Source: Mesocentrotus franciscanus (lineage: Eukaryota > Echinodermata > Echinoidea > Camarodonta > Strongylocentrotidae). Taken from it: a DNA stretch of 64,000 nt. Where the stretch lies: positions 6,895,345-6,959,344 of the forward strand of contig CP137682.1 in the NCBI GenBank assembly GCA_037976565.1, written 5' to 3'. The position numbers were made by a program, and so were the translations under genes. Below the pieces are notes generated by a model. That model saw nothing but the letters and a program-made list of their open reading frames with translations. It was not told where the DNA came from and searched no databases. Below, piece by piece: positions 24,701 through 33,999 of the stretch (position 1 is its first letter; every line of letters begins with the position of its first letter).

Positions 24701-27700
24701 TTTTTCAGAGTAAAAGTGTCTGTGGATCCCAGTCCCTGGGGACTTGGATCACGATAATGCCGATAATACTTTACCGATGATCAGATTCAAAGTAAAGTTT
24801 CCTATAAAGAACCAATTCCGACATTCAGAAATGATTTTCGGTGACTGATGTGATCATTCATAACGGAAAGGCCAGCACACAAACAAATTGCAGTTCCTCT
24901 CTCGGCTCTCTTTATGTTCATGTGACCTTTGGAAAAGTTTGTTCCCGATTTTGGCGCATGCGTAGTGTGCAATTACGAACTCGCTTATTATATGATTCTA
25001 CAAATTTAAGACTTTTGGACATAAAACAGACTACTGCCCTGATGTATTCAATAGTTTTCAAGTCATCATGCATTATTTTTTATATTAATTTATTTTCAGA
25101 ATTATTAATCTTATGACTTATCTCTAAAATCTGTTTACATATGTACCCAACTAAAACTCATAATTATCACAAAATGACATCTGTGACCCTTGACCTATTT
25201 ATCCTGAGATTTGTCCAGATAATGTCCATATGGTGATACACGCTTGTAACTAGTTTGAAGTTTACTGGTCACTTATGTAATTTGCAACCTAATTTTGAAG
25301 GAAATAAAACAAATGCACTTTAAACACAGCACCATGACCTTGATTAACACTGTGGAATAACTATGACTTTTCATGAGCTATTTTCACAAAATAATACTTA
25401 CTCCTGCCCTTGATATAGGATGTTTGTCCATTACTGCAAAGTGATGAATCTGAATCTGTATCAGCAAAATGTGCTCTCTGCCTTTTCCTCCCACGGGTAA
25501 CTGCAATAAATATAAAGAATGTAGCTCAAATGAAGAAGAAAAAAAAAAAAAAAAAAAAAAAAAATCACATTTCATGTTGTTTAAGTATGAGGATGCAGGT
25601 ACAATATAGGACAGAGATCATTAAATGGGGGTGAGGGGTTCATTTTCATTTTGGGATTTAAAAATTATCATCAAATAGTGATGCCTGGTCAAATATCACA
25701 TAATTTCAGAGCATGCAATACAGAAGAATGTGAGGGCAGGTCTGAAATTTAGCTGTTATTTTCTTAGTCTCATAAAGAGCTGTAGGTACTATAACAGTGT
25801 TAGAGACATAAAGTAATTAAATACTTCCAATATACCTTTATGAAGTAGTGAAAAGTTTCTCTAACAAAACACAGGACCAATAGGTAAACAAATGATAATT
25901 TCAGCATCTTTCCTTTTTACTCCTTCAAAAAAAAAATTAATGAGTAAGAATTGTAATTAGTCATTACCATCATCATCCATCTCAATATCAGAAAAGGCTA
26001 CTGCTTCAACATCACTGACATCAGGAGAATCTGTTGTAAACAAAGAAAGACAAAATGGGTGTATAAGCTCTTATGCTGAAATGTCACTTCATAATTGAAC
26101 TGGTACCTATGTCTTGGTGAAGCATATTGGTTCCAAGTACCAACATTTCAAGTTTCAAAATACATAATCAATTAATCAAAATTAATTCATGACTAAGATA
26201 TGGCAAGGCATGACATGAGAAACAGGCATATTCTGTCTTTGTTACTCATTTGTGTGTTGAATGTGTTTTCATAAAATGTTCAATTGTATTTAGGAGACAG
26301 AAATATCATTTTACAGCATTCTGGTAAAAAGCATGGTCAAATTTCTTTTTTTTAAAGCATTTCATGAAGAAGTGTATATTTTCTTCTATGCAATTAAAAA
26401 GTTTACAAGCATCAAACTAATCTTTTTGCCAATGTATTTTAGACCTTTTTTGTGGCCTGATCTTGAATTCAGGTAAAAGTTTTATTTCTTAACAACCCTG
26501 GCCAATTGTCTCATATTGATCTCCCATAACTTGATAACTTAGTAAGCTGTTGCTTTGATTCCTAGAATAATTACAGCATAGGATGTGCTTAATTAGCATG
26601 CCAAGCTTTTAGGAAAATCTTATAAATCTGATAAATCTTCCTTCATCAGAATTATGTCTAGAGATTAATCTTCCTTTTGTCACATTGCACATGCAGTACC
26701 TTGTGTGTCTGAATACTTAAATAGATTACAGAATTTAAAAGCCTTTTTATGTGCCGTGACATTCTCTGGCACTGGACATTCCCTTTTTTCATTGGGTTAG
26801 GAACATCCAAACATGACAAAATACATGTCTCGTTTTAAAGCTTAGAATATGCACTTTTACAATCAGACTCAACTAAGAAATCATTTCTGTCAATGTGTGG
26901 GGTTTTGTGGCACTTGGTCAAAAATTTCAAGCTATGTTTCCTGAAGAATATTCTATACAACATACCTTCATGATTGTTCCAATCGACCTCTGAAAAAGCC
27001 CTTTCTCTTTCACTGCTGGAATGATCATCATCTGATTTTGAATTACAGAGAAGCCATTCATTGGTGAAATCAGTATAATTGTTTTCATAAATAAGAAGAT
27101 CATATCGACTGTACAGTTCAGTGCCGTTCATATTTGTAATAAACATACATTTCAACAATTACAACAAAATTAATTCATCTGCAAAACTTTGCCAAAATCA
27201 GATATATATTGCCCTTGTCCTCAAGTAGCTCTATCAGAAAATATATTTTGACAAACTGTTGACTGATGCATTGTGGTGAATCATATAGACCAAACATATA
27301 GGAAGAGATAAAACAATATCAAAAGAATTAGCCATATAAACCCTCACTCCACTCCCCCCCCAAAAAAAATTGTAATAAGAAGCTCAAAAATACCTAGTAG
27401 TAAAGATATGGTTAAATAATTTGTTGTTATTGTTGACATCTATTTTACTTGATCTTTGTAAAACTCCATGCCCAGAATTAAAATTAATTAATTTGCAAAC
27501 TTTGACTAAATCATATATTTATCCAAATACTGTAAAGTAAATGGCAAGCTATGTTTCCTGAAGAATATTCTATACAACATACCTTCAAGAAGGTTCCAAT
27601 CGACCTCTGAAAAAGCCCTTTCTCTTTCACTGCTGGAATGATCATCATCTGATTTTGAATCACAGAAAAGCCATTCATTGGTGAAATCAGTATAATTGTT

Positions 27701-30700
27701 TTCATAGATATAAAGATCATATTAAACAAACAGTTCAGTCTCATTTATATTTGGAATAAACATACATTTCAACAATTACAACAAAATTAATCCATCTGCA
27801 AAACTTTGCCAATATCAGATATATATTAGTTACAGTAATATCAAGCAAATGGGTTATTACATGGATAATGTTCATTACGCAAAAGTGATAAAATGGTCAT
27901 ATAACAGTTAAATGTGTCTGACTCATTGATATACATTTTATATTTTGTGCTTAAATACCAACAAAAAAAAGGTCTGAATGTCACGTTTACTAAGCTGGAA
28001 TAAAAAAAATGTCCAGCTGCGTTTCCTAAAGAATATTTTCTACACATACCTTCACGAATGTTCCCATCTACCTCCGAAACGTCATTTCTCCTGCAATGCT
28101 GGAATGATCATCACCTGATTTTGAATCATGAAAAGATATATTCATTAATGAAATTAGTGTAACTCTATTTTAAATAAAAAAAGATCCAATCAACTGTAAC
28201 ATTGCCCTTGCCCTCAAGTAGCACTATCAGAAAATATATTTTGACAAACTTTTGACTGATGCATTGTGGTGAATCATATAGACCAAACATATAGGAAGAG
28301 ATAAAACAATATTTAAAGAATTAGCCATATTAATTAACTCTCACTGCAACCCCCCCCCAAAAAAAAAAGTGAATTGAGAAGCTCAAAATAGCCTGGTAGT
28401 AAAGATATGTTTAAATAATTTGTTGTTGTTGTTGAGATCTATTTTTACTTCCTCTTTGTTAAATCCATGCCCAGAATTAAAATTAATTAATTTGCAAACT
28501 TTGTTGAAATCATATATTTATCCAAATAATGTAAAGTAAATGGCAAGTTATGTTTCCTGAAGAATATTCTATACAACATACCTTCAAGAAGGTTCCAATC
28601 GACCTCTGAAAAGCCCTTTCTCTTTCACTGCTGGAATGATCATCATCTGATTTTGAATCACAGAAAAGCCATTCATTGGTGAAATCAGTATAATTGTTTT
28701 CATAGATATAAAGATCATATTGAACGAACAGTTCAGTCTCATTTATATTTGGAATAAACATACATTTCAACAATTACAACAAAATTAATCCATCTGCAAA
28801 ACTTTGCCAAAATCAGATATATATTAGTAACAGTAATATCAAGCAAATGGGTTATTACATGGATAATGTTCATTACGCAAAAGTGATAAAATGGTCATAT
28901 AACAGTTAAATGTGTCTGACTCATTGATATACATTTTATATTTTGTGCTTAAATACCAACAAAAAAAAGGTCTGAATGTCACGTTTACTAAGCTGGAATA
29001 AAAAAAATGTCCAGCTGCGTTTCCTAAAGAATATTTTCTACACATACCTTCACGAATGTTCCCATCTACCTCCGAAACGTCATTTCTCCTGCAATGCTGG
29101 AATGATCATCACCTGATTTTGAATCATGAAAAGATATATTCATTAATGAAATTAGTGTAACTCTATTTTAAATAAAAAGATCCAATCAACTGTAACATTG
29201 CCCTTACCCTCAAGTAGCACTATCAGAAAATATATTTTGACAAACTTTTGACTGATGCATTGTGGTGAATCATATAGACCAAACATATAGGAAGAGATAA
29301 AACAATATTTAAAGAATTAGCCATATTAATTAACTCTCACTGCAACCCCCCCCCCAAAAAAAAGTGAATTGAGAAGCTCAAAATAGCCTTTTAGTAAAGA
29401 TATGTTTAAATAATTTGTTGTTGTTGTTGAGATCTATTTTTACTTCCTCTTTGTTAAATCCATGCCCAGAATTAAAATTAATTAATTTGCAAACTTTGTT
29501 GAAATCATATATTTATCCAAATAATGTAAAGTAAATGGCAAGTTATGTTTCCTGAAGAATATTCTATACAACATACCTTCAAGAAGGTTCCAATCGACCT
29601 CTGACAAAGCCCTTTCTCTTTCACTGCTGGAATGATCATCATCTGATTTTGAATCACAGAAAAGCCATTCATTGGTGAAATCAGTATAATTGTTTTCATA
29701 GATATAAAGATCATATTGAACAAACAGTTCAGTCTCATTTATATTTGGAATAAACATACATTTCAACAATTATAACAAAATTAATCCATCTGCAAAACTT
29801 TGCCAAAATCAGATATATATTAGTTACAGTAATATCAAGCAAATGGGTTATTACATGGATAATGTTCATTACGCAAAAGTGATAAAATGTTCATTACGCA
29901 AAAGTGATAAAATGGTCATATAACAGTTAAATGTGTCTGACTCATTGATATACATTTTATATTTTGTGCTTAAATACCAACAAAAAAAAAGGTCTGAATG
30001 TCACGTTTACTAAGCTGGAATAAAAAAAATGTCCAGCTGCGTTTCCTAAAGAATATTTTCTACACATACCTTCACGAATGTTCCCATCTACCTCCGAAAC
30101 GTCATTTCTCCTGCAATGCTGGAATGATCATCACCTGATTTTGAATCATGAAAAAGATATATTCATTAATGAAATTAGTGTAACTCTATTTTAAATAAAA
30201 AAGATCCAATCAACTGTAACATTGCCCTTGCCCTCAAGTAGCACTATCAGAAAATATGTTTTGACAAACTTTTGACTGATGCATTGTGGTGAATTATATA
30301 GACCAAACATATAGGAAGAGATAAAACAATATTTAAAGAATTAGCCATATTAATTAACTTTCACTGCAACCCCCCCCCCCAAAAAAAAAAGTGAATTGAG
30401 AAGCTCAAAATAGCCTGGTAGTAAAGATATGTTTAAATAATTTGTTGTTGTTGTTGAGATCTATTTTTACTTCCTCTTTGTTAAAATCCATGCCCAGAAT
30501 TAAAATTAATTAATTTGCAAACTTTGTTGAAATCATATATTTATCCAAATAATGTAAAGTAAATGGCAAGCTATGTTTCCTGAAGAATATTCTCTACAAC
30601 ATACCTTCAAGAAGGTTCTAATCCAATAGGAAGAGATAAAACACTATCTAAAGAATTAGCCACATTAACCCTCACTGCAACTCCAACAAATTTGGTTGGT

Positions 30701-32983
30701 AGCATCCTTTAAGATTGGAAAGTTTTCTCATTTCTAATTGTATTTGAAACATCAAATTATGCTGAGTTATATATTGCTTTAAAGCTGAGAATCTCCTCTT
30801 TAAGAATCAGACTTAGAAGAAACAAATCATACCTAGTGGTCTTGTGGTGCCAGTTACATACATGTACATCATATCATCAAGAATATAGAAGCCCCAAAGT
30901 AGCACCAGAAGAAATACATTTTCACAACCTTAAATTGTTATTTGCTCCACTTATGACTATTATTTGTTTGTGATGAATCTTGTAGACAAAACATATAGTG
31001 ATAAATAAAATGATTTTAAGAATAGTAACATTTAACCCTTTAATTTCACCCCCCCCCCATTTTTGAGGAGCTCAAAGTACAGTAAATGTTGTACTGTAGG
31101 GTTCATTCCCATTTATATCTGTATATTTGATTTATATTTGTCACAATAGTTTTAAGAAAATGTCAAGCTATGATTCCTAAAGAAAATATTCATCTCTACA
31201 ACATACCTTCACGATTCTTCCAATCTACCTCTGAAAAGCCCATTCTCCTGCACTGCAAGAATGATCGTCACCTGATTTTGAATCATGAATATTAAACCAT
31301 CCATCAATGAAATCAGTTAAGTTTTAATAAATGATCCTATCACCTGTAAGTGTAACCATTTCCTATCATATATGTACATGTACATGCATGTACATCATAT
31401 TATCAAGTATAAAGCAGCCATCAGGAAGCACTAAAATAAATTATATTTAAAAAAACTTTTGTTAGTTGCTCCACTTTTTACTAGGTTGTGGTGAATTTAT
31501 GTAGACAAAACATAGAGGAAGAAATACAAATATTTAAAGAATAGACACATTTAACCCTAACATCATCTCTATACAATGCACTGATGAGAGGCACCTGTTG
31601 AAATTATGGATTCTCTGGGTGCAGCCCCTCAGAAAATAATAAGTACTAACTATGCCTGTCACCGAAGGGGTAAACTATTTATAAAATTGAAAATATCATC
31701 AAATATTTTGTCTGAAATTATATAAGCAATATAACCATTTTTGTTTTAATTTGGAGGGATAGCCTCAATGCTATTCTAATTGCTAATGCTAAGTCACATG
31801 AGCGAATTATAGGCAAATATATATGCGTCGCAGTACACGTATGTTTACACTGGTTCAGTTGCTTGACCTCAAACAGGGTGCATCGGAATACACCCCATTT
31901 GACGTCACATACATGTACATGTATATCTAATTTGTTTTCCTGGTGAAAATATCTTACATCACGTGAGCTATCCCCGACTATTCCCTGCATGGGAATTATT
32001 TTAGATAGGATATAATTGCTAATAAAATATCCCTACAACTTACCTTGAATGTTGTTCCAATCGACTTCTGAAAGAACCCCCCTGCTTGAATGACCAAAAT
32101 CTAGTTTTGAATGAAAAAAAGGAGCAATGTGGAAACAAATCAAATTTTCTTTTACCGTGATCATGGGCTACAGTACTACACAAATTTTGTCTGACTCACA
32201 CTGTATATTTTGCTACGCAAAAATTTGGTGACAGTTTTATGGATGGACAAACTTTTGGCATAGAGTACCGAAGCTGTGACATCATAAAAATCTATTTTTG
32301 GAATTTATCAATTTTTTCTTCATTTTCCGAAAGAGCACCAAATATAATGTCAAATGTAAAATGTTGTATTTATATGTGAAAGATTGCCTATGGGAACTGT
32401 TATATTGCTCTGGCTCCAATGTTATGAGCCAGAGCAATATAACACTGAGTTCCCATAGGCAATCTTTATTCAGATGGTCATATCTCGGCCAATACTTGAC
32501 ATATTCAATTAGTTTTCGACATTTGGACATTATTTTTGGTGGTCTTTCGGAAAATGAAGAAAAAATTGATAAATTCCAAAAATAGATTTTTATGACGTCA
32601 CACTTCACCACTCTATTACAGTTATCGCATCTCTATTCCCAAAGACATACACATGCATGTACTTCCAATTTTTTTCCAAAAGAAGGGTGCAATAGCCCAT
32701 TAAAAATTCTTAATTTGACCCTTTTTCTTGTCGGTATAGCTAATCTAAAAGCATAATGTGGATTATAAGATTATTTTGATGTCTTTACCAATCAGTGCAA
32801 AGCATGTTGGACTATGGGCAAAATTTAAAAATAAAAAGATTTTCCTTATATAATTGCATGGTCACTTTGAATTATCTAATAGATAAAAGAATGAAATATA
32901 AGCATTGGTAGTGAATTTATACCTATGTCTGAATCATCACTGCTACTGCCATCCCATCTCAGCGTCCATGATGTTTCCTCCAT
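15435..32983 (-). CDS. DUF7869-type protein gene, multi-exon, with mini-exon array
   Basis: Minus-strand gene rebuilt by hand. Core exons (high to low coordinate) are 21588-21291, 21056-20791, 20509-20388, 19799-19407, 17880-17380, 16789-16665 and 15773-15435. Upstream coding exons are 32983-32923, a series of acidic mini-exons between 32100 and 25968, and 25500-25402. Family hallmarks are 'LIVDGMDQ', 'IQMDNCGRENKN' and 'GHTHEDVDQLFSRIS', which I know from proteins labelled DUF7869 in corals, Hydra, molluscs and sea urchins. The spaced D, D and E/D suggest an RNase H-like fold related to DDE transposases; that is inference. The core is about 680 residues. Intron phases agree at every junction except where a one-base correction is needed (about 21411, 19782 and 17590). 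The role is unknown: it could be a domesticated gene or an intron-bearing mobile gene. The start Met at 32983 is uncertain because the frame stays open upstream to an acceptor near 33010. Confidence 0.75.
16665..16789 (-). CDS. Linker exon of the DUF7869-type gene
   Basis: A 125-bp exon with acceptor 'tttgtttacag' and donor 'CCC|GTAAGC'. It is phase 1 in and phase 0 out, matching both neighbours. The sequence 'SYQNWMLTDILMAK' and a Gln/His-rich stretch have no recognised motif. It was found from splice borders and phase only. Confidence 0.55.
17380..17880 (-). CDS. DUF7869 exon with GHTHEDVDQ motif, one frameshift
   Basis: This 501-bp exon begins 'VKIGFLMKGHTHEDVDQLFS' directly after a 'tgtctgtag' acceptor and ends 'LESDEG' at GTATGT. 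The His-Thr-His-Glu-Asp box is the most conserved C-terminal motif of the family and would supply the last acidic residue of an RNase H-like site. The frame breaks at an A5 run near 17590: upstream reads '..AVLHTK', downstream resumes as 'WSNCAEWQSTTGEPYII' in another frame. Exon length (501) versus required phase (0 in, 1 out) also calls for exactly one more base. Confidence 0.75.
17881..19406 (-). other. Intron of the DUF7869-type gene
   Basis: Non-coding, AT-rich. It contains the foldback MITE at 18565-18918. I see no other feature. Confidence 0.6.
18565..18918. mobile_element. Foldback MITE, ~160-bp inverted arms
   Basis: The left end 'aagcccctagctccaaagtg' and the right end '..acactttagaggggctt' are complements, and the pairing continues inward ('caaaatttcacttaaattg' with 'caatttaagtgaaattttg') almost to a short centre near 18735. 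A T-rich run at 18795 interrupts the right arm. A diverged relative lies near 34885-34970. Confidence 0.85.
19407..19799 (-). CDS. DUF7869 core exon with DGMDQ and MDNCGRENKN motifs
   Basis: The acceptor is 'ttttccttcag' and the donor 'CGGAAG|GTGAGA'. The exon carries 'YYKHIHKARQEPGKYMSLIV', then 'DGMDQ', 'HDSNLTGN', and 'LPDVLYIQMDNCGRENKNQ', ending 'LNVFRK'. The two Asp motifs are the first and second conserved acidic positions of the domain. The phase from the previous exon (2) fits the family reading 'TERK..YYKH' only if an A5 run near 19782 had one more A, and exon length (393) also calls for one extra base. Confidence 0.82.
20388..20509 (-). CDS. DUF7869 exon with Cys-x2-Cys (RFSKCDICTTL)
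   Basis: A 122-bp exon with acceptor 'tttctgaacag' and donor 'CAGAA|GTAAGT'. It codes 'VNRFSKCDICTTLKTNIEKT' and ends 'RETHLTQQ'. The C-x2-C followed by a helical segment and His is the probable zinc-binding hinge that precedes the catalytic-like domain in this family. It is phase 0 in and phase 2 out. Confidence 0.8.
20791..21056 (-). CDS. DUF7869 upstream exon
   Basis: A 266-bp exon with acceptor 'ttccttatag' and donor 'CCAAAG|GTACAT'. It codes 'GLMRYMTANFHRRGKQSSKV', 'LPTCDKIHLPSCLTRASIYN' and 'MHFFRIWRKEMPHVNIPK'. The order (helical region, LPSCLT, FxRIW, P-x-VNIP) is typical of the segment just before the C-x2-C hinge. It is phase 1 in and phase 0 out, consistent with both neighbours. 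Confidence 0.78.
21291..21588 (-). CDS. DUF7869 N-terminal exon, Cys-rich, frame discordant
   Basis: The acceptor is 'tatatatccag' and the donor 'TTTGAAA|GTAAGT'. The 5' half reads 'RNKASLELSAILRMKCCKNF' with a CC-x3-C cluster, then 'SRTAFLSKSKSNRDSGYSNT'. The 3' half is coding in the +1 frame ('RSWRLALGIKRTRMWQAQHD') and joins the next exon in phase. The switch lies around an A5 run near 21411. Exon length (298) is one base too long, or two short, for phase 1 in and 1 out. Confidence 0.65.
21775..21912. repeat. 40-bp minisatellite, about 3.5 copies
   Basis: 'catgcccgcctaccagtcaa' recurs at exactly 40-bp spacing (21781, 21821, 21861, partial at 21901), with 'tagtctttttaaaatgccct' between. 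It lies in the intron between the 25402 and 21588 exons. Confidence 0.85.
22975..23955 (+). pseudogene. 5'-truncated LINE: RT C-terminus and 3' tail
   Basis: An open stretch at 22998-23336 reads 'LKARRILCFALIQCLFDYAN' and 'KNLKIIQNKMMRFINCFGPR', the standard end of CR1/L2-like reverse transcriptases after the catalytic core. A second frame near 23440-23560 gives 'LPNDIKEIENFAHFKRKLKE', the last conserved block. The 3' UTR has 'ggggccccactggaaataag' and ends in an (atca)n-type tail at about 23930-23955. It is 5'-truncated and frameshifted, as most genomic LINE copies are. Confidence 0.82.
23962..24390. repeat. Direct repeat of a ~100-bp block
   Basis: 'tcctatgggaaatttg' with flanking 'cgtggt..aagtccc' and 'atagacagttttatagtgtt' occurs at about 23962-24060 and 24292-24395. 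A second duplicated block, 'aataggcctactagataaat', occurs at 24409 and 24609. All lie inside the TIR-bounded composite element. Confidence 0.75.
25402..25500 (-). CDS. 99-bp exon linking acidic mini-exons to DUF7869 core
   Basis: The acceptor is 'tttattgcag' and the donor 'GGCAGGA|GTAAGT'. It is phase 1 on both sides and codes 33 residues starting 'TRGRKRQRAHFADTDSDSSL'. The basic cluster RGRKRQR looks like a nuclear localisation signal next to an acidic/Ser stretch. Its phase-1 end joins the 21588-21291 exon in frame to give 'GRKRNKAS'. Confidence 0.65.
25541..25563. repeat. Long A homopolymer
   Basis: An A run of over 20 bases just upstream (minus-strand sense) of the 25500 acceptor. It is T-rich on the coding strand and may extend that acceptor's pyrimidine tract. 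Confidence 0.9.
25968..26030 (-). CDS. 63-bp acidic mini-exon, phase 1-1
   Basis: The acceptor is 'tttacaacag' and the donor 'GATGATG|GTAATG'. It codes 'DSPDVSDVEAVAFSDIEMDD'. The centre 'AFSDIE' resembles 'AFSEVD' of the mini-exons further upstream, so it is probably an older duplicate of the same unit. Its length is a multiple of three. Confidence 0.65.
26966..27031 (-). CDS. 66-bp mini-exon type 1 (open)
   Basis: The acceptor follows 'aattcaaaatcag' and the donor is 'CATGAAG|GTATGT'. It is phase 1-1, codes 'DDDHSSSERERAFSEVDW' and ends 'NNHE'. It is the most core-proximal member of the duplicated series. Confidence 0.65.
27583..27648 (-). CDS. 66-bp mini-exon type 1 (open), duplicate
   Basis: Almost identical to the exon at 26966-27031, ending 'NLLE' instead of 'NNHE'. 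It has the same splice borders and phase 1-1, and lies at the start of the first ~1-kb tandem unit. Confidence 0.65.
28050..28114 (-). pseudogene. 65-bp mini-exon type 2, frameshifted
   Basis: A diverged relative of the type 1 exon ('..SGDDHSS' at one end, 'VSEVDGNIRE' at the other), with intact-looking splice borders and donor GTATGT. It is 65 bp, one short of a multiple of three, so including it would shift the frame. The same lesion is shared by copies at 29048-29112 and 30070-30134, so it predates the tandem duplication. Confidence 0.6.
28582..28646 (-). pseudogene. 65-bp mini-exon type 1, T-run deletion
   Basis: Copy of the 27583-27648 exon, but the run gcttttt is gctttt, giving 65 bp and a frameshift within the exon. 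The borders are otherwise unchanged. Confidence 0.6.
29048..29112 (-). pseudogene. 65-bp mini-exon type 2, second copy
   Basis: Same sequence and same frame lesion as 28050-28114, within the second tandem unit. Confidence 0.6.
29577..29642 (-). CDS. 66-bp mini-exon type 1 (open), third-unit copy
   Basis: Open and phase 1-1, coding 'DDDHSSSERERALSEVDW' then 'NLLE'. The Phe of 'AFSEVD' is Leu here, caused by c for a in the run. Confidence 0.62.
30070..30134 (-). pseudogene. 65-bp mini-exon type 2, third copy
   Basis: Same frame lesion as the other type 2 copies, in the third tandem unit. Confidence 0.6.
30605..30624 (-). pseudogene. Truncated mini-exon stub at duplication break
   Basis: Only the donor-side part of a type 1 mini-exon remains. 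At about 30624 the sequence jumps to 'aataggaagagataaaaca', which elsewhere in the unit lies several hundred bases away. This marks a deletion or unequal-exchange breakpoint. Confidence 0.6.
31207..31271 (-). pseudogene. 65-bp mini-exon, diverged, frameshifted
   Basis: Related to types 1 and 2 ('DDHS..', '..EVDWKNRE') with conserved borders. A four-base T run instead of five makes it 65 bp and out of frame. Confidence 0.55.
32044..32100 (-). CDS. 57-bp mini-exon, phase 1-1 (open)
   Basis: The acceptor is 'aaaactag' and the donor 'ATTCAAG|GTAAGT'. It codes 'DFGHSSRGVLSEVDWNNIQ'. This is the mini-exon nearest the gene start, diverged but still open and symmetrical in phase. Confidence 0.65.
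32260..32616. mobile_element. Hairpin MITE with CRE-containing ends, copy 1
   Basis: The whole element folds: 'atagag..gtgacatcataaa' on the left and 'tatgacgtcacac..ctctat' on the right, with 'ttttcttcattttccgaaag' paired to 'ctttcggaaaatgaagaaaa' and a strong central stem of 'gagccagagcaatataac'. A second copy lies at 45498-45893 in the same orientation. It has no coding potential. Confidence 0.92.
32923..32983 (-). CDS. Probable first coding exon of the DUF7869-type gene
   Basis: An ATG at 32983 opens 'MEETSWTLRWDGSSSDDSDI', and the exon ends at GTATAA in phase 1, matching the mini-exons. The same exon continues upstream to an acceptor ('tattttcag') near 33010 with the frame still open, so an earlier start in another exon is possible. 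Acidic/Ser composition is shared with the mini-exons. Confidence 0.6.
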
Positions 32984-33734
32984 TTTCCATGTAATTCTTG
33001 ATTTTTCTTCCTGAAAATAAATCATAATTAAAAAAAATAAAAGATTTACATATCATTCACTTGACATTTTAATGTATTTAGATGATCTTAAGATGAATTA
33101 GTATATGAACCGATTGGTCCATGATTAGTATTTTCAGTTTGACATAGTACATGTATATATATACATTATAGCGAGGACATATATAAATAGAATGGTTAGA
33201 TCTAGATTCTATTTTAAATGAAAACAACCTCTTCACCACATTATGACTGTAACATACATGTACACTTAAAGAATATAAACGATGAGAAAGTGCACATGTC
33301 TATAATATAATTTGTTTTGTTATTATCATTAAAAATGTGCACTTCATCATTAAACACCCATGTGTTTCTATTAAACTTATAAATATACAAGATTAATGGC
33401 AAGCCCAAGGCCTATACACAATGAAAGATGATAGAAAACTAGCAATTAAATGCTGGTACATGTACATGTATGAGAAAAGAACTCAGCCATCAATATCAAT
33501 CAGTGGCTTGACTCGTCCCCTGAGATCAGTTGTTGATAATCTTGATCACTGTGCAACAAATAAGCCATTAAATAATTCTGAGGCCGTATGTTATGGTGGC
33601 CCAGAAGAGACATCGGAATCGTGAAATCGCTAATCTTTGCCGTGAATTATTTGTGACAGAATATGCTACTTGTTGCATATTTCGTTGCTAATTTCGTTGC
33701 GAATGTTGATCTTGCTTTAGTGGTATTCTATTTC

Positions 33735-33925
33735 TTTTTTCTCTATCTCTCCTCTGTTTCTCTAGCTCTCTCTCTCTATTTATATCTCTCACTTTCTATC
33801 CCCTCTATTTCTCTCTCCCTCATCTTTCTCGCTCTATCTGTCTCTCACTCTCTCTCTCATCTCCTTTCCTCTTTTCCTCCTCTCTCTCTCCTCTCTCTAT
33901 CTTTCTCTCTCTCTCTCCCTCCATG
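33735..33925. repeat. CT-rich microsatellite tract
   Basis: Impure (TC)n; counterpart of the GA tract in the opposite arm of the foldback. Confidence 0.95.
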
Positions 33926-33999
33926 ACCCAAACAGGGAGGTGTAATACCATAAAACTAACTATTTTACTACAGCCAAGCTTTATGAAGGCTATGTTTAA

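Larger units (their letters stand above)
22661..24985. mobile_element. TIR-bounded composite element, ~2.3 kb
   Basis: The ends match as an imperfect inverted repeat of about 70 bp: 'ataagcgagttcgt' and 'ggtcacatgaacataaa' on the left (22661-22727), with their complements on the right (about 24915-24985). The interior carries the 3' LINE fragment and duplicated 'tcctatgggaaatttg' blocks. No transposase frame was found, so it is non-autonomous. No clear target-site duplication was seen. Confidence 0.55.
26940..30624 (-). repeat. ~1-kb tandem duplications carrying mini-exons
   Basis: Units of nearly identical sequence start at about 27478, 28471 and 29468 (spacing about 993 and 997, then about 1031 to a partial unit at 30499). 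Each full unit holds a type 1 exon followed on the plus strand by a type 2 exon. A shorter related unit at 26940-27477 lacks the type 2 part. Unit 3 has an extra 26-bp duplication ('gttcattacgcaaaagtgat', about 29870-29912). Introns are as similar as exons, so the duplications are recent. Confidence 0.93.
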
